From: Tubiluchus corallicola
Lineage: Eukaryota > Priapulida > Priapulimorpha > Priapulimorphida > Tubiluchidae
Reading direction: 5' to 3'
DNA length: 58,090 bases
Assembly (NCBI GenBank): GCA_030141605.1
Contig: JAQGDQ010001163.1
Coordinates: 1 to 58,090 of the forward strand
Part shown: piece by piece, positions 10,231-21,613 of the stretch
How the letters are laid out: every line of letters starts with the position of its first letter
Position numbering within the stretch: position 1 is the first letter of the stretch
Made by a program: the position numbers and the translations under genes
The notes under the pieces: generated by a model
Told to the model about the DNA's origin: nothing
Database searches by the model: none
The model's input: only the letters and a program-made list of their open reading frames with translations

Positions 10231-12792
10231 GATTCTAAATTTATAGTTATCGGATATGGCTTTGCATGATAAAGTGTGTAATCTGTAATTCTTATTTTAA
10301 ATTTAATTTCTGTGGTTCCGTCTGCAGCGTTTTGTAGTGATTTTATCTGTGTCATTTTCGTCAAGAATATGAATTATATTGGGAGTGCCATGTAATATAA
10401 CTTCTGTCTTGTATGGCGCCTTTTGTAACCTGCAGTCTTGGGGTAGTTTATATTTCGTCGCATGGTCCAGCGTTTCAACATGAAGTCTGCGAGTATACTT
10501 AGGAGATGAATTTGATTTATCCGTTAAATCTGAGGTGGAAGAACTTCGATTCTGCACTTGGGAAGCTAACTGTTTAGCAATATTAGAAACTTGATACATA
10601 AGCGTTGGATCTTGTTCAAAAGCAAGACTCAGTACATCTTTACGAGATATAATTACATCATCGTTACTGCTATTATTAACGCTTTGAAGTTATACAAAGG
10701 CACATAAACTTGTTTTTTGTGAGTCCTGACAATGCTGGGTACTATGACACAAGCAGTTTCCTTAAAAATAGGTAATACACTTGATTTAACGAGTTGTAAA
10801 GTATGCACACCTATTTTCTTATCCTTATGAATTTTTCCCGTAATATAGGCCATACAAAATGCGCAGGATTTCGGAGGAATAATTAAATTAGCGGCTGCTG
10901 TTACCAAAAAAGGTTTGTCCGCCTCCGGCCCGGGAAGTTAATTTAAGTACTTCTTGATTTATAACTAAAATACCATTGGCGATGTCTAAAGTGGCTTGAG
11001 TATCTTTAAACAAATTATCGCTTAAAATTACAGGTTTTGTAAGTTGATGAACCACATAAAATAAAACATCTAATTTCTGCTTTCCTATTGTGACAAGTAT
11101 AACACATTTACCCAATAGTTTTAAAGTGCTCTTAGAAGCCGTATTAAGTAAAAAATTATCTTCAGGAGCGGCGAGATTATTTTGTATCTCTATAGGGAGT
11201 TTATTAAAAGTTGTGCTATCAAAAATGCTAACCTCTGCACCCGTGTATTGCTGAACAAGGAAAATTATGAACCTTGATATTACAAAAAGGAGCACCGCTC
11301 TCTGTACTAGAAATACACTTTTATCGAGGAGAAGCTTGGTAAGAATTAGAATCGACTTGATTAACTGGAAAATTATTTGCACGTTGAGAATTATTCGGCC
11401 TATAATTCTGCGACCACTCTGCCGACCGATAATTTCCACGAATGATCGCCTTTAATTTGCCGGTCTAGAGTTAATGCAGTTAGAGTCTATTAAAATTGTC
11501 AGGTTGTGTCGCATTATTAATTCTGGGAATCAACGGTCTTGGAATCTGCCGTTTGTTGTATTTGTCCGAGGCGTCCATGTACGAGATTGTGTTGCTCGCG
11601 GTTGAAATCTAGAATCTGGGTTTGATCGATTATTAAATGAAGATGAATTTCCGTTATTAAAGTTACATGGAAAGGAAGATGGATTAGGCCGATTAGACAA
11701 ACAATTACCATTAAAACGAGTCATATTTGTGCCGAATTTTCGTGCATTGTTATTAAAAACAGATGGTACGAGTTGCCGTCCCCGAATTTGCCTTGGTTGT
11801 GAGTTTGACTGGTTCAACGAAGCCACTGTCTTATTCAAAGTCTGAACTGAATTCTGTGCGTTACTTAAAATTTCTCCTTGTTGTAACAGTGAATCTGCAA
11901 ATAGTCCTAATGTATTTGGAGTCATGTCTTATGGGTTTTCTTGTAATTTTTGTGAAATTAACTCAACTATTGGTTCAGAATTATCTGGGAAACAGGATCG
12001 AAGATATTGACACGTTTTAATGGGGGCACCCCTATTAGCTGCTTCAGTTATTGCTAAAGTTAAAGTTATGGGAGGCTCCCAAAGTAAATATTGTGTGGCT
12101 TGATCTCAGCTTATGCCCAATGTAAATAGTTGATCTAAAAATGACTGAAATGCCGGTTGTATAATTTCATCTTCTGATTTAGCAATTCGTTCTAATTTCA
12201 TTATCCTATCCCCGAAAGCTTGAATAGTCCCTGCTTTTTGCTGTCTGGGACGAGTTAATCCAATAAAAGCTTCATTAATCTCTAGTCTATCTGCATAGAG
12301 ATCTCTTAAAGCATTTCTTAATTCTTGCGCTGTTCTACTTTCAAGTTTTGGTATTTACTAAGGAAATGAGCGGCGGCCCCTGTAACAGTTCCCAATAATA
12401 AATGTTTGTAGGCAGTGTCCCGTGAAAATAATAAAGTCGGGGTTAAATTTAAGGATTGTTCTATACTATCAATCCAATCCCGATATTTCAAGTGCCGGGT
12501 TCACCTGAAAATTTTGGTAAATGTTGGATTTGTTGAGTTAGTGTTTGTTGCACCTGTGAGTCTTTTGAAAGTGACCCTAAGTCATGCAAAAATTGTGTTC
12601 GTTAGCTCGTCTTAAATCACCTATTGTCTCTCCCTATTGTAAATTTTGAGAAGCTTGGACCTCCAAAGTTTTGTTATGAGCTTCAGATTGTTGACTCAAT
12701 TCGTTAAATTGACTGGCTAAGGCATTATAGGTAGTGAGAGGAACATGTTCTGTCTGCGGTGATTGTGCCGGGTGTGGCGATTTAGTAGCCAT
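10230..12792 (-). pseudogene. Broken Ty3/gypsy-type gag-protease remnant
   Basis: Gag begins at an ATG at 12792 (MATKSPHPAQSPQTEH) and is followed by capsid-like sequence in shifting frames, with several stops (an early stop about 50 codons in; another just before 11925). An asparagine- and arginine-rich, nucleocapsid-like segment lies at 11530-11925. The protease follows at 10888-11300: YTGAEVSIFDS, then LGKCVILVTIG and ILVINQEVLKL, which is a retropepsin fold. The catalytic DTG is written YTG (TAC codon), so the protease should be inactive. Next comes a linker starting LIIPPKS (about 10870), typical of Ty3-type polyproteins, and a last frame at 10303-10599. No reverse transcriptase or integrase of this element follows: it joins the non-LTR fragment near 10230. 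No LTR pair was found. Confidence 0.7.
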
Positions 12793-15383
12793 GACAAAAA
12801 GCAGTATTTACAAGCAACGTCTAGTTGTAATTAAATTAGAAAAGTGAAAGAGAAAAATAAGAAATTTACAGAACGCGTAATGGATGGTATTTACGACCCC
12901 CGCCCCCCAAAATGTTTAATATACCATTTTGAGTTTATTTACAACCCACCAAAACAATCATGATTTAAAATATAAGCAACCGTTTTCTAACACTCTCTGA
13001 CACGAACAGGAAGGGGTTTAACAAGTAAAAAATAGGATTGAAGAAAACGTGCATTACTTACATTACGTCGGTACTTCAGTCTTGGAGATCAGTTTAAACA
13101 GCAATAAACAGCTTGGCAATAAGACCAGGTTTTGAAAATCATTTCCGACAAAGAAACTGGTCACGGCACCAATAAAATAATTGTCTGATTGGTTGTGTAT
13201 TTGCTGTTTTAGAGCTGCTAGCTGAATATTGTTGTTTCTCGTGGCCTGTGAAAAGCCACGACCGGCATGGCAAAACTATTAAAACTCAAGTTAAAAGGCA
13301 ACACGTTTATCAAACATTAAACACAAGTAAATATCAAGATCATAAAGGATAGTAATGCCAAGCCTTCTGCGAGTCAGTTCCTAGTTCTCTTCGATCTGCC
13401 TAGGTGTAGGGGATGACAAAGCTTTGACTAAACCCTTCATGCGCCGTGAGCTTCGGCGCGTGCACCGCCTATGTCAGTCGGTCGATTATGAATCACTTGG
13501 GCACGTGATACCACACCTTAACTGGGCTTCATGCCAGCATTTCATCAGAATTAATATTTAGCATAATTTAACACTTTTAACACAATTTAACAACTCTTCT
13601 TTACTCACTGGGTAATAGCGACTGCGCATTAGTGTGTAAACACAGTTTTTGCATAGAGCTTTTTGCGTATTAGCGACAGCAAGTAATGAATAATTTTAAT
13701 CTGTAATTATAACGCCTTATCTTATGGGAATATGGTGTATATTACACTGTTGGTCAGCTATCAGGCATAAAAATAAACAATAGGCCAGAAGAAAGTAGGG
13801 TGCGCGAAAGTGTAATAGTGCTGCGAAGGCTTCGCCAGTTCACTGGCCATCACTGGGGTGTATCAATTGTCTTTCAATGAAAGCGATACAATCTCCGAAA
13901 CATCACTCTCCACGCCTTGACCAGTCCATGCCAAACTGCTGGATTGTTTATAGGCTACTGAATAGAAAGCTTAAAGTCGTTTTCCTTCACTTAGTTTCAT
14001 CGCAACACATTGTCTATTAGGATATCATTACACCATTTACAACTGTCCATCCAGGATTTTTTAATAAAAGAAAATATTAACTCAGGGCATCTCAAAAAAT
14101 TATAAGCCCATCATTTTAACTGCCATGTTTTCCAAAGTTTTAGCTTTCACATTCCCACGCACACGCAAATCTCCAACCTACTGAGAGGAATCGCACCTGT
14201 TATTGGCAGGTGTTGACAATTGAGCATTGGAAAGTTTTAGTTGTTTTTTTAAAAGGGAAAATTTTAACCTTCTGTAACCTTCGCGTAAGTTGCCACGCCC
14301 ACACAAATCTCTCAACCAATGAGAAATGTATTACTTTACTAGCACGCGTCTTCTGGCCTGCAATGTGGATCCGGGTTGAGCTAATCTTCTGAGTACGTTG
14401 TGATGTTCTTTCAACACTTTTATCTGTTTCGGTTTCAATTTCACGTTTCTGCGTCGTTTCAAGAGTTTCAAGAGTTTATTCATTTCCACATTGCATCTTA
14501 CAATTATCATTAAAATACAGATAATTATCCATTTAAGTAAATATAAATATAAATATAAATAAATGCAGTATTATCGAAAAATCACAAAATGCAGCATATA
14601 CATGTGCAAATTACATTACAGAATAATTTTGATGCATACAGTTTGAGCCTAAAAGCATAGCTTGGCAGGCCAAACTGTACGTGGAAATCTTAAAAAAAAG
14701 ATTAGTAAGTGAAATCATGAATAATGATAATATATACATAAAAGTGGGGTGGGGGGGGGAGTAGTGAATGAAAGATGAAATGGAGCGAGAATTAAGAAAA
14801 ACTGTGATCATGATTATAATGTGTTCAGTAACCTGTTGAGCATAGTCATGTTATATTAACATTACTGTTGAAAAAGAATGCAGGTGATTACCATTATCAA
14901 ATAGTGTTACTCTTAATGAAGTTTCGATGACAAATGCCTAACTGACCTATCTAACCTAGAGTATCATAATTCTAGACGGACAAAAATTTAAACAAGATAT
15001 TAACATATTACAGCGGGGCAATGTCTAAATGATGATGAACAAGTTAGTGCTTTCTTGCTGAGGTTCTGAATTTTTTTTAAAGTACAACAAACGAAAATTC
15101 TTTTACTTTTATCAGATATACAGTGAAAACGCTGTTGCAGTGCAATGTAAGAGTTTTGTCATGAGCGCGCTAAACCAGGACACTAAAATATTTTTGTTAG
15201 GTTCTTCATTTTGTAATTTTACTCATTATTTTCTGATTTATCGGTTATTAATTGTCAGACAATCTGTCATTATGAATATTTGATATCACAATGAACTCAG
15301 TCATAAACGAATCCTGACCACATTTGAGCTCAGACAAAAACGCGAAACTGAATAGGAACAAATATGTTTCAGTAACAAAAAAT
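12793..15383. other. Spacer upstream of the gag remnant and downstream of the mutase
   Basis: At 12895-12912 a C-rich tract (ACCCCCGCCCCCC) precedes TGTTTAATATACC, which could be a residual primer-site and LTR edge of the gag element, but I found no second copy to prove it. A duplicated motif built around CACACAAATCTC and its variant occurs near 14165 and 14310. A G-rich run lies at 14748-14760. No gene was seen. Confidence 0.5.
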
Positions 15384-16805
15384 CTACTTTCCAGGTTTTT
15401 TAGAAAACCCTGTAGCGTTAAACTTGCCATTGACCACATGAGGGTGAAAATATGTTTCCTCCTCCAGTCCCAAGACGATATTATTCACTGCTTCGACTCC
15501 TTGCATCATGCTATGATCTTGGTTCCCCACCTCGTATTTCCAGCCTCCAAAACGTCCCCGAGAGTAGATTCCCATTTTTTTCAGAAGTGGCTGGACGGTG
15601 TCCAAAAACTTTGTGCGTGTAAGAAATGGTGTTGGATAGCCGTACTCCAGTCGTTTGTGCCACTTGCTGATAATATTGTCGTTTGGGGATATTAGTCCTA
15701 CATTTATGGCTCCATCTATTGCCGCTTGTACAATGTCAGAACGAACAGGCTTGACTTCTGTTTCACATATTTCAAATAATAAAGACCACTGTTCCCCTGG
15801 TTTTGGCACCGTATGTGGAGAATAGTTGGACAAAATTGTCACCCTGTAAAACTCACAGTTATCCTCAGGAAAATAAAGCCAGCACTTATTGGACAGGTGG
15901 TTTGGTACCTTCCCCTCTAGACCTAGCCCCACAATGTGGGTTGATGAATGCCATGGAATGTCCTTTTGCTCTTTCAGAACTGGTAGGTATTGACTGTCTC
16001 CTAGAAGTTTATCTGTTAATAAGTCCAGTGGCATTGTGTTGATTATATAATCGTAGGGCATTTCTTCACCTGATTTCATTGTTATACGTTTGTTTTCAAC
16101 ATCAATCACATGAACTTCTTCATTTAACTGACGGTTGTCATCAGGAAGAGAATTGTAAACTTGCTGCCATATTGCTCCAGTTCCCCCAAACAGCGGAAAC
16201 CGAAATGTTGCATTCGGACCCCAAGAAGCATCCTCTTTTTGATCATTGATGTTCCGGATGATTGATTTCATATCAATCGTAGCCACCCGCTCCCCAACCC
16301 AGTCCGCTGTCATCGCAGTAGGTCTGTAGCCCCAAACTTTGTAATTGTATGGATTCAAAAATATTTTGGCTAAGCCGTAACCGAAATTCTTGTCTATCCA
16401 ATCTTGCAACGTGGCAGGTTTAGGGCTGCGATCTCGGTTGGCTTGTGCAGAGACTATGCCCTGTAAACAGTCGTTTAAATCCTGTTCTGGTAAGTAATGA
16501 ATGTTTTTTTGAAAGGGGTAGGGAACAAACTTGTTCCTGCACCAAATGTAACATTCACGTTTATGAAGCAGCCAATCAGAGACGAACGTATCTAGGACGT
16601 CATTGAAGTACTGATAGTGTGAATAAATCACGTGACAGCCCATGTCCCAAACAAACCCATTTTGGTCGACTACTGAGGTAGCCAAGCCGCCAGCTCGATC
16701 ACCTTGTTCCAAGATGACCCAGTCAGGATGATCCAGCTCCTGGAGTTTGATTCCAGCACCTATGCCAGTTGGACCTGCACCGATCACTACAATCCTCTCG
16801 TCCAT
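15384..16805 (-). CDS. UGM: UDP-galactopyranose mutase (eukaryotic type)
   Basis: A 473-residue flavoenzyme in one open exon that interconverts UDP-galactopyranose and UDP-galactofuranose, the donor for Galf glycans. Visible features: dinucleotide-binding VIGAGPTGIGAG (7-18), the GGLATS flavin contact (39-44), the histidine loop DMGCHVIYSHYQYFND (54-69), YNYKVWG (153-159), WVGERVA with the substrate-binding arginine (169-175), FYRVTILSNYSP with the second arginine (319-330), YGYPTPF (388-394) and the C-terminal flavin region GRFGGWKYEVGNQDHSMM (417-434). Length and motif order match fungal and other eukaryotic mutases. The loop has Cys57 where the Aspergillus enzyme has glycine before the histidine. 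An AG one base upstream of the ATG (minus-strand GACGCAGAATGG) suggests an intron in the 5' UTR. A damaged inverted copy lies at 24627-25471. Confidence 0.95.
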   Translation of the reverse strand: MDERIVVIGAGPTGIGAGIKLQELDHPDWVILEQGDRAGGLATSVVDQNGFVWDMGCHVIYSHYQYFNDVLDTFVSDWLLHKRECYIWCRNKFVPYPFQKNIHYLPEQDLNDCLQGIVSAQANRDRSPKPATLQDWIDKNFGYGLAKIFLNPYNYKVWGYRPTAMTADWVGERVATIDMKSIIRNINDQKEDASWGPNATFRFPLFGGTGAIWQQVYNSLPDDNRQLNEEVHVIDVENKRITMKSGEEMPYDYIINTMPLDLLTDKLLGDSQYLPVLKEQKDIPWHSSTHIVGLGLEGKVPNHLSNKCWLYFPEDNCEFYRVTILSNYSPHTVPKPGEQWSLLFEICETEVKPVRSDIVQAAIDGAINVGLISPNDNIISKWHKRLEYGYPTPFLTRTKFLDTVQPLLKKMGIYSRGRFGGWKYEVGNQDHSMMQGVEAVNNIVLGLEEETYFHPHVVNGKFNATGFSKKPGK

Positions 16806-17876
16806 TCTGCGTCAGACGAAAAGCTGCCAAATAGAAAAGAGAAACCTTTTTCTGAGTTTGTTTAAATTTACTCACTACAGTTTCTTATAAATACTGTGCT
16901 TATGTGTAACATCGCTAAAGAAACCTATGTTCAGCATTATTTTAAATGTAGCATTTTTTCATTAATTATTTATTGATACCCAATTCTCGCCTTCACTAAT
17001 TTCGGATTGTATTTGTATTGTTGACTATAATAATCCTAACTTCTGTAAACGTCAGCTTCCGTGTGCTCATCGATAATGAAATAATTACATTCTGCGGACA
17101 CGTTTCAGATAATCCAGGTAAAAAAGTCAAGTGAAAAAATTACAAAAAAGTCACAGGAAAAAACACACGAAAAAACAAATAATCCCAGCCAAAATTGTGA
17201 CTTTTCCGTGACTTTTATGAACAGTGTCTGACTTGTTATATCATTCGATTATCTATAATGAGTTTATCTCGCTTTCGCTCAGGTTAAGCTATATACAGAA
17301 AGAACTCCCTCGTTCATAAGATTTTCAATCTCCTTACCAGACAATTTTAGCAACAACATTCATCTTGAAGAAAACTCTTAATCAGTAACTCCGAAAACAT
17401 TGAAATATTGAACTAATTTCTTCACCTTCTAACTGACTATAAAGCAAGAAGGTGCAAAATCGTTCCACAGCTGTAAAGGAGCATGGTGCATGGTGCAAAA
17501 TTGCTGCTATAAACTCAGGAAGCCAACTTGTTGCCGCCAAAATTCTTATGAATCGTAGACTCAGCAAGCAAATTGTCGTTTGGTTCAACTTGAAAGCCTA
17601 CTTACTATTCCAAAACATTCCAATACAAAATAATGACGGACGTTTGATTTGAAGCATCATGTTTTCGTAGTTCTGCCAGTGTGGTTCCTATTAGAAGATA
17701 TTAATTTGCCATAATATAAACTAATGATTGCGTAGCAAATTTTTATTACAGGCACATAAAAAATATAGTTAAAACAACCCAACTTTATTGCAAACTTTTA
17801 CATTGAAAAGTTAAAAGTTAAAATATTCATCTTTGGTAAATTTACAAACATATAACCAGTTTTGTACAGACAGTCT

Positions 17877-18206
17877 ATTATGCACAAATTAAGTAGTTAA
17901 CAGAAGCCAAGTAGACAATGAATAAGTAGACCAGTAAAGACATTCAAACAGCAAACAGGAATTGAACTGCTTTGTACATTAACAGAAGGCTCAGTTCAAT
18001 TTCAGTACCAGTTTGATTCCTTTAACTTTATTTTCAAACACTTAGCTCTTTGTTAATTATTACTGTGTTAATGTCTTTCCATCGTGTCTGCTTAGTCAGT
18101 ACCTATTTGGCTTTTTTAAATACATAATTATTGTTGATGTATCAATTTCATATTTCATGTATTACATATTTGGCTTCTGTTAACTACTTAATTAGTGCAT
18201 AAGAGG
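17877..18206. repeat. Foldback element with ~30 bp inverted ends
   Basis: AATTAAGTAGTTAACAGAAG at about 17887 recurs inverted near 18177-18196 (CTTCTGTTAACTACTTAATT). The pairing extends to roughly 30 bp with one or two mismatches, about 260 bp apart. No coding capacity and no clear target duplication. It may be a MITE or a chance-retained inverted duplication. Confidence 0.6.
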
Positions 18207-19872
18207 CTCTCCCCATATATACTGGTTAGTATGTTTGCCACTGACGATAACAGCTTGTCGAAACGTTTGTCATGATTTTTAAGTTTGGCATGACTTTTAA
18301 GTTTTTAATAAGGTTGTGTTGTTTTTAAATACATATACAGCATATCTTTTAGTGGCTTACGTATATTTTTTGCAGATATTACAAATAGTGTGCAGAAAAT
18401 AAATGCTATAGCTTATATTTTTAGCTACATGAAGTAAATTTAGCGTGCGGTAAGCATGTCCGACAGCACGCTTTGGTAAATTCTTGTTTTTGAGAATGCA
18501 GAAAAGTTTATTACCTCTTCATATTTAGTTTTCTACTGTTCTGACTCAAAGTCATCTATTATCAATTTATGCCCACGAATCAAGAAATGGGTGGCACTCT
18601 CCCCATGTACAGAAAGAAAACAGAAAGAATAGACAAAAACTGACAAAACTGAAACCCCCGAGAAGGAAAACGCTTTTTTTCAGTATTTGCATGTGGTATT
18701 GCCGCCATTCACAGCTTTGACATCATACGATCACTGAAATTTCTCAGAGAGGCTACATGGAGTCAAGTTTCTTCAAAATTTATTTTTAATTTTTGGGAAC
18801 AACAGTAAAATAATCACAATTTTATAAATTATAAATACAATAAATTATAATGTTGCTAACAGTAGAAAAATGTGGGAAATAAATGTCATACATTTTATGT
18901 CAACCTCTGATATTTTTTTAAGTTCAAAAGGTTTGTCATTTCCTGACACTCAATAGTGCAGAAGGTGTGTAGTACAGGTTCAACAGCCACATGTAATAAA
19001 TAACATAAATCTCATTTTAATCATTTGTTAAGTATAAAAAATACTTGAATCTGCACATTGTTGCAATGTTTTTAAGTTTCTAACTGAAGTGTTATTTAAT
19101 TTTTAATTGTGTATTTTTGTCAGCAACTCAATTCTTGAGGTAGCAATTACATATTACTTTTCCACTTTCTTTATTGTTGGATTTAATTAGTAAAAGCACA
19201 AATTGCTGCGAAAAAACAAAAAAGTTAAACCTACCTTATTACGGTTTTGCCTCGTTACGAAGATGTTGTTGCGATTCTCTAGTATTATCCAGGCGTAAGC
19301 AGACAACATATACAAAACGATTGTGGAAATCAACTTTATACACTCATCCTTACTAAAGTATTTGCTTTCCAAGACACTGTTCTTATGTAGTTCACTGACT
19401 GCAGAACGATATGAATGACTGCATGTGACAATGACGTCTACTCTGCGGTTATTGGTACATTACGGAATTATAATTGCCAAAAGATATATAAGTTACATGA
19501 AAAAAGGTAACTTTCTTCCATTTAAAGAAAGATGAATAAATAAGTTTAATTAAGATAATTATGTTTTTAAATACGTGTATACACAAATAATTTCACAAAT
19601 TCAAACTGTCGGCCTTCTAATTAATATGGAAATACCACAATTTTTCTTTATAAATAAAAAAATCTTGCAATGTGGCCACCGTTGTGGGCAACTTTCCGAT
19701 TAAAAAAGTCACTAAACGGCAAGTAATTAGATTTTTATAATAATGAACAAACATTGGTGCGGCACAGAGAAATCTACGAAAGGCAGAACAAAAAATGAAA
19801 TGTAATTATTAAGAATATTGTACTGATAATACTGCGTAAAAATACCGTAATTTTCCCCAAAATTATTGGTCT

Positions 19873-20005
19873 TAGTACTGTGCTGGGTGTGGTGTGTTTT
19901 GGTCAGGTGTGTGGTGTTGCGGCATGGTGTGGTGCTGTGTTGTGGCATGGTGTGGTAGGTGTGGTGTGAGAGGGGGGGTGGTTGTTTGGTGTGGTTTAGG
20001 TTGTT
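19873..20005 (+). repeat. GT-rich low-complexity tract
   Basis: Degenerate repetition of GTGTGGTG and GGCATGGTGTGGT with a run of seven Gs at 19972-19978. Frames across it are low-complexity artefacts. Confidence 0.75.
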
Positions 20006-20909
20006 GTTGCTGAATAAGTACATCGCTGAAAAAAGAGAAAAATATTTACAATTTGCTGAAGCTTGCAAAGTTGCAAAAGTAATGTGACCTAGCAATACAA
20101 ATAAATGAAACTAATATAGTTTTGGCTTTGGCGTGTCTGTTACTGCTGTTGTTGTTGTTTTTTTGTGTCGGTGTGGTTGTCGTTATTGTTATTCTGATGC
20201 TCTTGTTGATGTTATTGTTCGAAAATGGCAAAATGTTAACTGTTTGCAAATACCTATACATAGTTTTTGTTTACAATAATTAAACATGGCTGTACATTGG
20301 CTGAGCTTTTGATTTCATGTGACATATTATATACACATAGTACAAGGTAAAAGTGTAAAATAAGAAAAATCCTCATGAAAACCCTTTGCAGTTTCACAGT
20401 ATAGCATTTTATTTATCCCAAAGAAACGTGAAATAACTCCAAATTTCACTTTCATTTTTCTTCTGCAGACAATAAAAAAACATAAAGGTACTTATTTGAA
20501 TACGATAGGCTAATATTTTGACGGCTTTGTGACTCATAAAAACAAATGATAGTTATAAGATGAAGGAAATAATGAAACGAAATATTATTAATCTTGCTTG
20601 GTACTCATCTGCTTCGCCTTTAGCCCTGTCTGTCGGCGCAAAAAAGCTAATTCCTATACTAGAAAGTGAAGGATCGTATGCCTTAATCCCTGCTTATTCC
20701 TGTAGTATTATCGAATCAGCAAGTCAATAATATTTGTAAGGAAGAACCAAAATAAAGTGTAACAATAGTTGAAGTTTCGTCTTGTTAGTCTTCCCTGTAG
20801 GCTTCGCTATCCATAAAGTGTTTAATGCTATATGGACGAAAGGTGATTCTTTTCTTTATTAAATGATTCATCATTTAATGATGGAGACATGGGTTTCATC
20901 TCTTCTGAA

Positions 20910-21157
20910 TTAAATAATAGCTTTTACTGCTCCTTTCAGATCACCACGGCACAGATGCTTTTCGGTCTTTCCATAGTAACTGGCTAACTTGTTTCTCATG
21001 TACTGATGGTACAAGATGAGCCAAGCTGCAGAAACACGATGTTTTACCAATGTTGAGAAATAAGTGAGCAGTTTTTCTATTGGCTCTTCTTGGATGACCA
21101 AGTTGATCTGTACTTCCTTCACCTCTTCATGATCATCAAATACGGGGAATTGGGTTA
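20910..21157 (-). CDS. Candidate terminal exon of an unrecognised gene
   Basis: A minus-strand frame stays open from just after a CAG (acceptor-like, near 21158) to a stop at 20910, about 82 codons. It begins LTQFPVFDDHEEVKEVQIN and continues with a helical-looking stretch rich in Leu, Lys and Glu. Composition is protein-like rather than repeat-like, and the in-frame ATG at 21122 would give 70 residues. I do not recognise the family. It lies 0.5 kb downstream of the glycosyltransferase on the same strand but has no visible link to it. It could be a final exon whose upstream exons I cannot see, or chance. Confidence 0.3.
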
Positions 21158-21613
21158 ACTGTGCTGGTCACTTGGCTTCTGTTTTCAGAGAAAAGGTTGA
21201 ACAACGTGTAGTATTGTGTCATGGACAAAAACAAAATTAAAGCGTTTATCCAATTTGTTGTAAATGAAAATATTTTTATCAATAAACTACATACATGCAT
21301 ATATATATATATATATATAAGAAGAGTTGTATATGATCGCTTGATCATACAATTAATAATTTTTCGTTGTAATTAATATTGTTATAAATGTGCTACATTA
21401 AGAAACAAATTTCATAGTTCATAGTTCACGTATTTTTATTTAGGATTTTTTTCTTAAAATTTTGTGATTTTAATGACAATTTAAAGTGAATTTTTTACGT
21501 TTTTGGTGATTTTGCCACAACTTAGTGTGATTTTCATGTATCGTTCAATATCTTATGCAGCAAGATTGATAATTAGTTTCTTATTTTGGCGAGTGCATAT
21601 AAACAATAAGCTG

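Larger units (their letters stand above)
16806..20909. other. Gene-poor spacer upstream of the mutase
   Basis: Apart from the foldback at 17877-18206 and the GT-rich tract at 19873-20005, no gene is supported. A small imperfect inverted pair built on AAAAGTCAC and GTGACTTTT lies at 17147-17216. Near 18240 the string GACGATAACAGCTTGTCGAA resembles a phrase common at the ends of degenerate invertebrate retroelements. A TTG/GTT-rich tract lies at 20138-20222. Confidence 0.5.

Noticed and set aside
15803-16042. Plus-strand frame over the mutase, with a mirror copy at 24872-25111
   Set aside because: Antisense shadow duplicated along with the mutase pseudogene.
19727-20095. His/Thr-rich minus-strand protein
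   Set aside because: Translation of the GT-rich low-complexity tract.
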